A program made the translations under genes and the position numbers. The notes under the pieces are model-generated. The model ran no database searches. It had not been told where the DNA came from and was given only the letters and a program-made list of their open reading frames with translations. A DNA stretch of 7,928 nucleotides from Chitinophagales bacterium (GTDB lineage: Bacteria > Bacteroidota > Bacteroidia > Chitinophagales > UBA10324), in NCBI GenBank assembly GCA_026786335.1, contig JAJAYG010000040.1, forward strand, positions 1 through 7,928, read 5' to 3'. Of this stretch, positions 5,511 to 7,928 are shown piece after piece (position 1 is the first letter of the stretch; the number at the start of each line of letters is the position of its first letter).

Positions 5511-5711
5511 AATAATTTGGAAGGGAAGCTATTTTTTTCGCCTGGCGCAATCACCTCGATTGTAGCATTTGGGAGGCCGGGGAAAATCAATTTATAATTA
5601 AATCATTTTATAAAAATTTACAAGAACAGTTTAGAAAACCCTAAAGGATATTACCCTTTTTAAAACCTGAATGTGTCCCAAATGCGTTAGCTTCTCAACA
5701 CACTCATTACG
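5511..5711. other. 200-base A/T-rich gap
   Basis: No gene supported. TTCGCCTG occurs at the gene end (5503-5510) and again near 5538-5545. A weak AAAGG/CCTTT hairpin with T-run lies near 5643-5664 and could act as a terminator. The transition into the decayed propeller gene occurs near 5712, and its 5' part is missing, so a deletion junction probably lies here. Confidence 0.4.
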
Positions 5712-6940
5712 CAGCCGCTGTGGTTTCGCGAAGGTGATGCAGTAACCAATGAAACTATTTTTACAAAAGGCGGTAGAGGTAAATTACCATCAATTAACAT
5801 GGAGTACCGTGCGCAACTGATGAGTGGTTACCGCTACAGCTATGAAAAAGCGCAATGAAATTCTTACAAAGAGTTTGTTCCAAATCCTTATCGCATTGGA
5901 TATTACATGGTTACCAAAGCAAGAAGAGATTTTGGAAATGATGTTTGGAAAAGTGTGCTTGATTACGCTTATAACAGGAAAGGTTTTTTTATCCATTCAT
6001 TCGAAGCATGCAAAAATTTACCGGCATGGGCTCGTCAAAATTTTATAATGCCACCGTGGATGAATTAAAAAATAAGATTTCAGAAACTGACAGTGCATTA
6101 AAATTAACAGCCGTAAACAATGTGGTTAAAAAAGATTTTTCGCTTTACACCTAATATCGCTTCCCGCATTATTTACCCAATGGAAAAGTGGTGGCACTAA
6201 AAAATTCATTCGATCAGATTTTTACTTACTAAGAAATTGATTCTTCAGGAAATGAAAAGAAATTATTCTAGCTCTGTATTTACACCAGCGATCACAACAC
6301 CACACTGGTAAACGGAAATTTAATGGAATGGTGCGAGAGTTCTTTTGAAGAGCGGTGGATCAACAGAGATTATTCCATCATTAAAATTTATGATTTTGAA
6401 AACGGAAAGGAAACAAAACTTACTTCGCGAACTAAATATTTTTCGCCTGCACCTTCACCCGAAGGAAATAAAATTGCCTGCATCCGTTATGATGAAATGA
6501 GCAAATGTTCCATTGTAATTCTTGATTCAAAAAATGGAAGCGTACTTAAAGAAATTTTTAAACCCTGAAAATATTTTTTATGCGCAGCCGCGATGGTTCG
6601 CTGATAATGAAAACCTGATTTTAATTGGTGTTACAAAAAGCGGCAATGCATTGCTTGAAATCAATATGAGTTGCCGATTTGGCACCCCGATCTTGCTGCA
6701 GAACCGGTTGCTTTTTTAAAGCGCATACGTTTAAACTTATTTTATGATTACTCCATAGCTAAAGTGTTGGATAACAAAACGGTGATGGCTTCAACCGGCG
6801 CCGAACGCTTTGCTGATTTCCGTTTCCTGCGCCTCATTCAAATTTCAGCCGGTATGCGATACGGTTATAATTTCAACAAAGATTTCAATGCAAAAACACC
6901 TGTGCAATTTTTAGTCACCAGATTTAAAATTGCAAATTGA
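5712..6940 (+). pseudogene. Decayed TolB-like beta-propeller / outer-membrane barrel protein
   Basis: Pieces of one large protein follow in order. Frame 3 from 5712 reads PLWFREGDAVTNETIF, GRGKLPSINMEYRAQLMSG and RYSYEKAQ, hits TGA 5856-5858, and continues in the same frame with NSYKEFVPNPYRIGYYMVTK. This is a peptidase-MA-like segment; the WFxEG Glu is the usual third zinc ligand. Near 6005-6015 the frame shifts to 2 (KFTGMGSSKFYNATVDELK), with stops at 6152, 6230 and 6269. PD40-type propeller blades follow (YFSPAPSPEGNKIACIRYDE) to TGA 6566. Another shift gives YAQPRWFADNENLILIGVTK in frame 3. At about 6665-6672 it jumps to frame 2 and the C-terminal barrel end PIWHPDLAAEPVAFLKRI ... TPVQFLVTRFKIAN, TGA 6938-6940. 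Intact relatives are around a thousand residues, as I recall; the N-terminus and several hundred central residues are missing. Not functional. Confidence 0.8.
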
Positions 6941-6955
6941 TTGCTGCAATTTTTT
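6926..6955 (+). terminator. Terminator-like hairpin at the pseudogene 3' end
   Basis: AAAATTGCA (6926-6934) and TGCAATTTT (6945-6953) form a perfect 9-bp stem with a 10-base loop, the right arm running into a T-stretch. The left arm overlaps the last codons of the pseudogene. It probably served that gene and still separates it from the Fur operon. The stem is A/T-rich, so strength is uncertain. Confidence 0.5.
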
Positions 6956-7005
6956 AGGGTTAATATTTTATTTGATAAAGATTATACACTCACCTTTTAA
7001 TCCTA

Positions 7006-7013
7006 TAAGTTTG
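7006..7013 (+). promoter_or_regulatory. Candidate Bacteroidota -7 element before the Fur-family gene
   Basis: TAAGTTTG matches the TAnnTTTG -7 consensus of Bacteroidota sigma factors and lies 20 bases before the GTG start. The nearest TTTG (6971-6974) is 31 bases upstream, too far for a normal -33 partner, so only half the promoter is recognisable. A transcript starting about 7 bases on would have a very short leader. Confidence 0.35.
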
Positions 7014-7032
7014 CAACAAGAAAAATCGAAAT

Positions 7033-7542
7033 GTGAAGCAGCAGGAATTATTTAATGAAGTCAAAGAAATTTTTACTTCATACCTTATAAAAAACAAGCA
7101 ACGTAAAACTGCCGAGCGCTACACCATACTCGAAGAAATATACAAGCGCAACGATCATTTTGATGCCGAGGGATTATTTATAGAATTGAAAAAGAAAAAA
7201 ATAAATGTTAGCCGTGCAACTGTATACAATACACTTGAACTTTTGCAAGAGTGTTCATTGATAAGAAAACACCAATTTGGAAACAACACCAATCTTGCGC
7301 GCTTCGAAAAATCATTTGGTTCGCGGCAGCACGATCATCTTATTTGCATTGAGTGCAATAAAGTAATGGAGTTTTGCGATCCGCGCATTCACCAGATTTC
7401 AACACGCATGGGTGAGTTACTCAATTATAATATTGAAAACCATTCGCTAATATTGTACGGACATTGCCGTGGGTGTGAAAGCATGCCCCAGAAAGGAAGC
7501 GTAAACAATTCACCAAGAAAAAAGAAATTACATGCAGTATAA
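7033..7542 (+). CDS. Fur-family metal-responsive transcriptional regulator
   Basis: A 169-residue Fur-superfamily repressor. The N-terminal winged helix spans about 10-85, with recognition helix VSRATVYNTLELL (59-71). The C-terminal dimerisation domain carries both CxxC pairs of the structural zinc site: CIEC (Cys105, Cys108) and CRGC (Cys145, Cys148). The HDH motif (100-102) and Glu113 provide usual sensing-site ligands. The phrase RKTAERYTILE and the spacing EFCDPRI are typical of the version found throughout Bacteroidota. Whether it senses iron, zinc or peroxide cannot be told. The start must be GTG 7033: the ATG at 7031 is followed at once by TGA, and an in-frame TAA lies at 7006-7008. 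The C-terminus ends in a basic tail (PRKKKLHAV). It overlaps the STAS gene by 11 bases, so the two are co-transcribed and translationally linked. No obvious Fur box was found in the 90-base leader. Confidence 0.92.
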   Translation: MKQQELFNEVKEIFTSYLIKNKQRKTAERYTILEEIYKRNDHFDAEGLFIELKKKKINVSRATVYNTLELLQECSLIRKHQFGNNTNLARFEKSFGSRQHDHLICIECNKVMEFCDPRIHQISTRMGELLNYNIENHSLILYGHCRGCESMPQKGSVNNSPRKKKLHAV

Positions 7543-7870
7543 ATTGCAACGAGTTGATGATGCAGTAGTGGTTTTGCTTGAAGGAAAACTTTTAAGCGAA
7601 CAGGAAACTGCATTGATAAAAAATAACATTGCATTAGAAATATCAGGTGGGCAAAAGAAATTTATTATTGACTTAAAAGGAATGGAATTCGTTAACAGCT
7701 CCTGCCTCAACTTTTTAGTTTCAACAAAAAATCTCGTAACTGAAAAAGGAGGTGTAATTGTACTCTGCAATATAAATGACCAGTTAAACCGATTGCTGGA
7801 GGTAACCAAACTGCAATCTTATTTTGTAATTGCAGGTAAAACTTCAGATGCGCTTTCGATGCTTCAATAA
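7532..7870 (+). CDS. STAS-domain protein (anti-anti-sigma-like)
   Basis: A 112-residue single STAS domain, the fold of SpoIIAA/RsbV-type anti-sigma antagonists. The pattern is clear: N-terminal strands (AVVVLLEGKL, 11-20), helix, strand KFIIDLKGMEFV (43-54), the switch loop NSSCLNFLV (55-63), strand GVIVLCNI (74-81), and helix DQLNRLLEVTKL (83-94). In SpoIIAA the loop is DSSGLG with the first Ser phosphorylated; here the corresponding residue is Ser56, Asp is Asn55 and Gly is Cys58, so phospho-switching is possible but not assured. No kinase, sigma factor or phosphatase gene is visible nearby. It starts within the last codons of the Fur-family gene (11-bp overlap) and ends with TAATG, where another frame opens. 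Its partner is unknown. Confidence 0.88.
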   Translation: MQYKLQRVDDAVVVLLEGKLLSEQETALIKNNIALEISGGQKKFIIDLKGMEFVNSSCLNFLVSTKNLVTEKGGVIVLCNINDQLNRLLEVTKLQSYFVIAGKTSDALSMLQ

Positions 7871-7928
7871 TGCTGATGAATCTATTAAGATTTTATCTAT
7901 CGGCAAATCCATCAAGTTCATTATTCAC
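7870..7928 (+). CDS. Possible start of a third operon gene, cut by window end
   Basis: ATG 7870-7872 shares one base with the STAS stop (TAATG), a common coupled arrangement, and the frame stays open to the window edge (MLMNLLRFYLSANPSSSLF). With 19 codons the product cannot be named. The minus strand also has a short open frame entering from the right edge (NNELDGFADR, stop near 7893-7895), which could instead be the tail of a convergent gene. Only one of the two is likely real. Confidence 0.3.
   Translation, partial: MLMNLLRFYLSANPSSSLF

Noticed and set aside
5261..5590. 109-codon minus-strand open frame over the DUF6789-like gene
   Set aside because: It is the antisense shadow of a hydrophobic membrane gene and extends only a short way beyond it.
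5824..6719. Several 65-89-codon + strand frames as separate small genes
   Set aside because: Their products join in order into one known large protein family, so they are fragments of a single pseudogene.
7528..7809. 93-codon minus-strand open frame opposite the STAS gene
   Set aside because: The + strand shows a complete STAS fold and couples to both neighbours; the minus frame has no recognisable features.
1..7928. CRISPR array, tRNA or rRNA genes
   Set aside because: No regularly spaced repeats and no cloverleaf or rRNA-like sequence were seen on either strand.

Overview
The window looks like a fragment of an AT-rich Bacteroidota genome, probably Sphingobacteria or Chitinophagia-like. 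The evidence is protein-level. The Fur-family regulator has the form usual in that phylum, and a decayed TolB-like propeller/outer-membrane-barrel protein belongs to a family I associate with Bacteroidota. Shine-Dalgarno sequences are mostly weak or absent, and a TAnnTTTG-type -7 element lies before the Fur gene. No RNA gene, CRISPR array or intact transposase is visible.

Layout. Bases 1-567 hold the 3' part of an alpha/beta hydrolase. Four intact genes follow, all on the + strand, each standing alone and separated by gaps of about 350-460 bases: a DUF389 membrane protein (998-2296), a Fic-domain protein (2652-3437), a six-segment ion-channel protein with an unusual selectivity filter (3836-4606) and a small four-segment membrane protein resembling DUF6789 (5067-5510). 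The gaps are not empty. The gap after fic holds a 288-bp unit bounded by perfect 14-bp inverted repeats, with a tiny basic ORF inside on the minus strand. The gap after the channel holds an attC-like two-step hairpin directly at the stop codon, further inverted repeats, and the tail of a lost Cys/His/Met-rich small protein followed by a clear terminator. The gap after DUF389 holds an interrupted reading frame.

From about 5712 to 6940 lies a heavily decayed gene for a large TolB-like propeller/outer-membrane-barrel protein, with nonsense codons, frameshifts and a large internal deletion. A terminator-like hairpin sits at its 3' end. The window ends in what looks like an ordinary operon: a Fur-family regulator (7033-7542), an 11-bp-overlapping STAS protein (7532-7870), and the first bases of a possible third gene at TAATG.

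Overall this is a decaying accessory stretch made of unrelated single genes, pseudogene pieces and small palindromic or mobile-looking sequences, joined to a more conserved regulatory operon. I see no convincing multi-gene new system. The items most worth checking are the attC-like hairpin, the 288-bp inverted-repeat unit that appears to have cut off a gene behind fic, and the channel with a TAGNEF filter.
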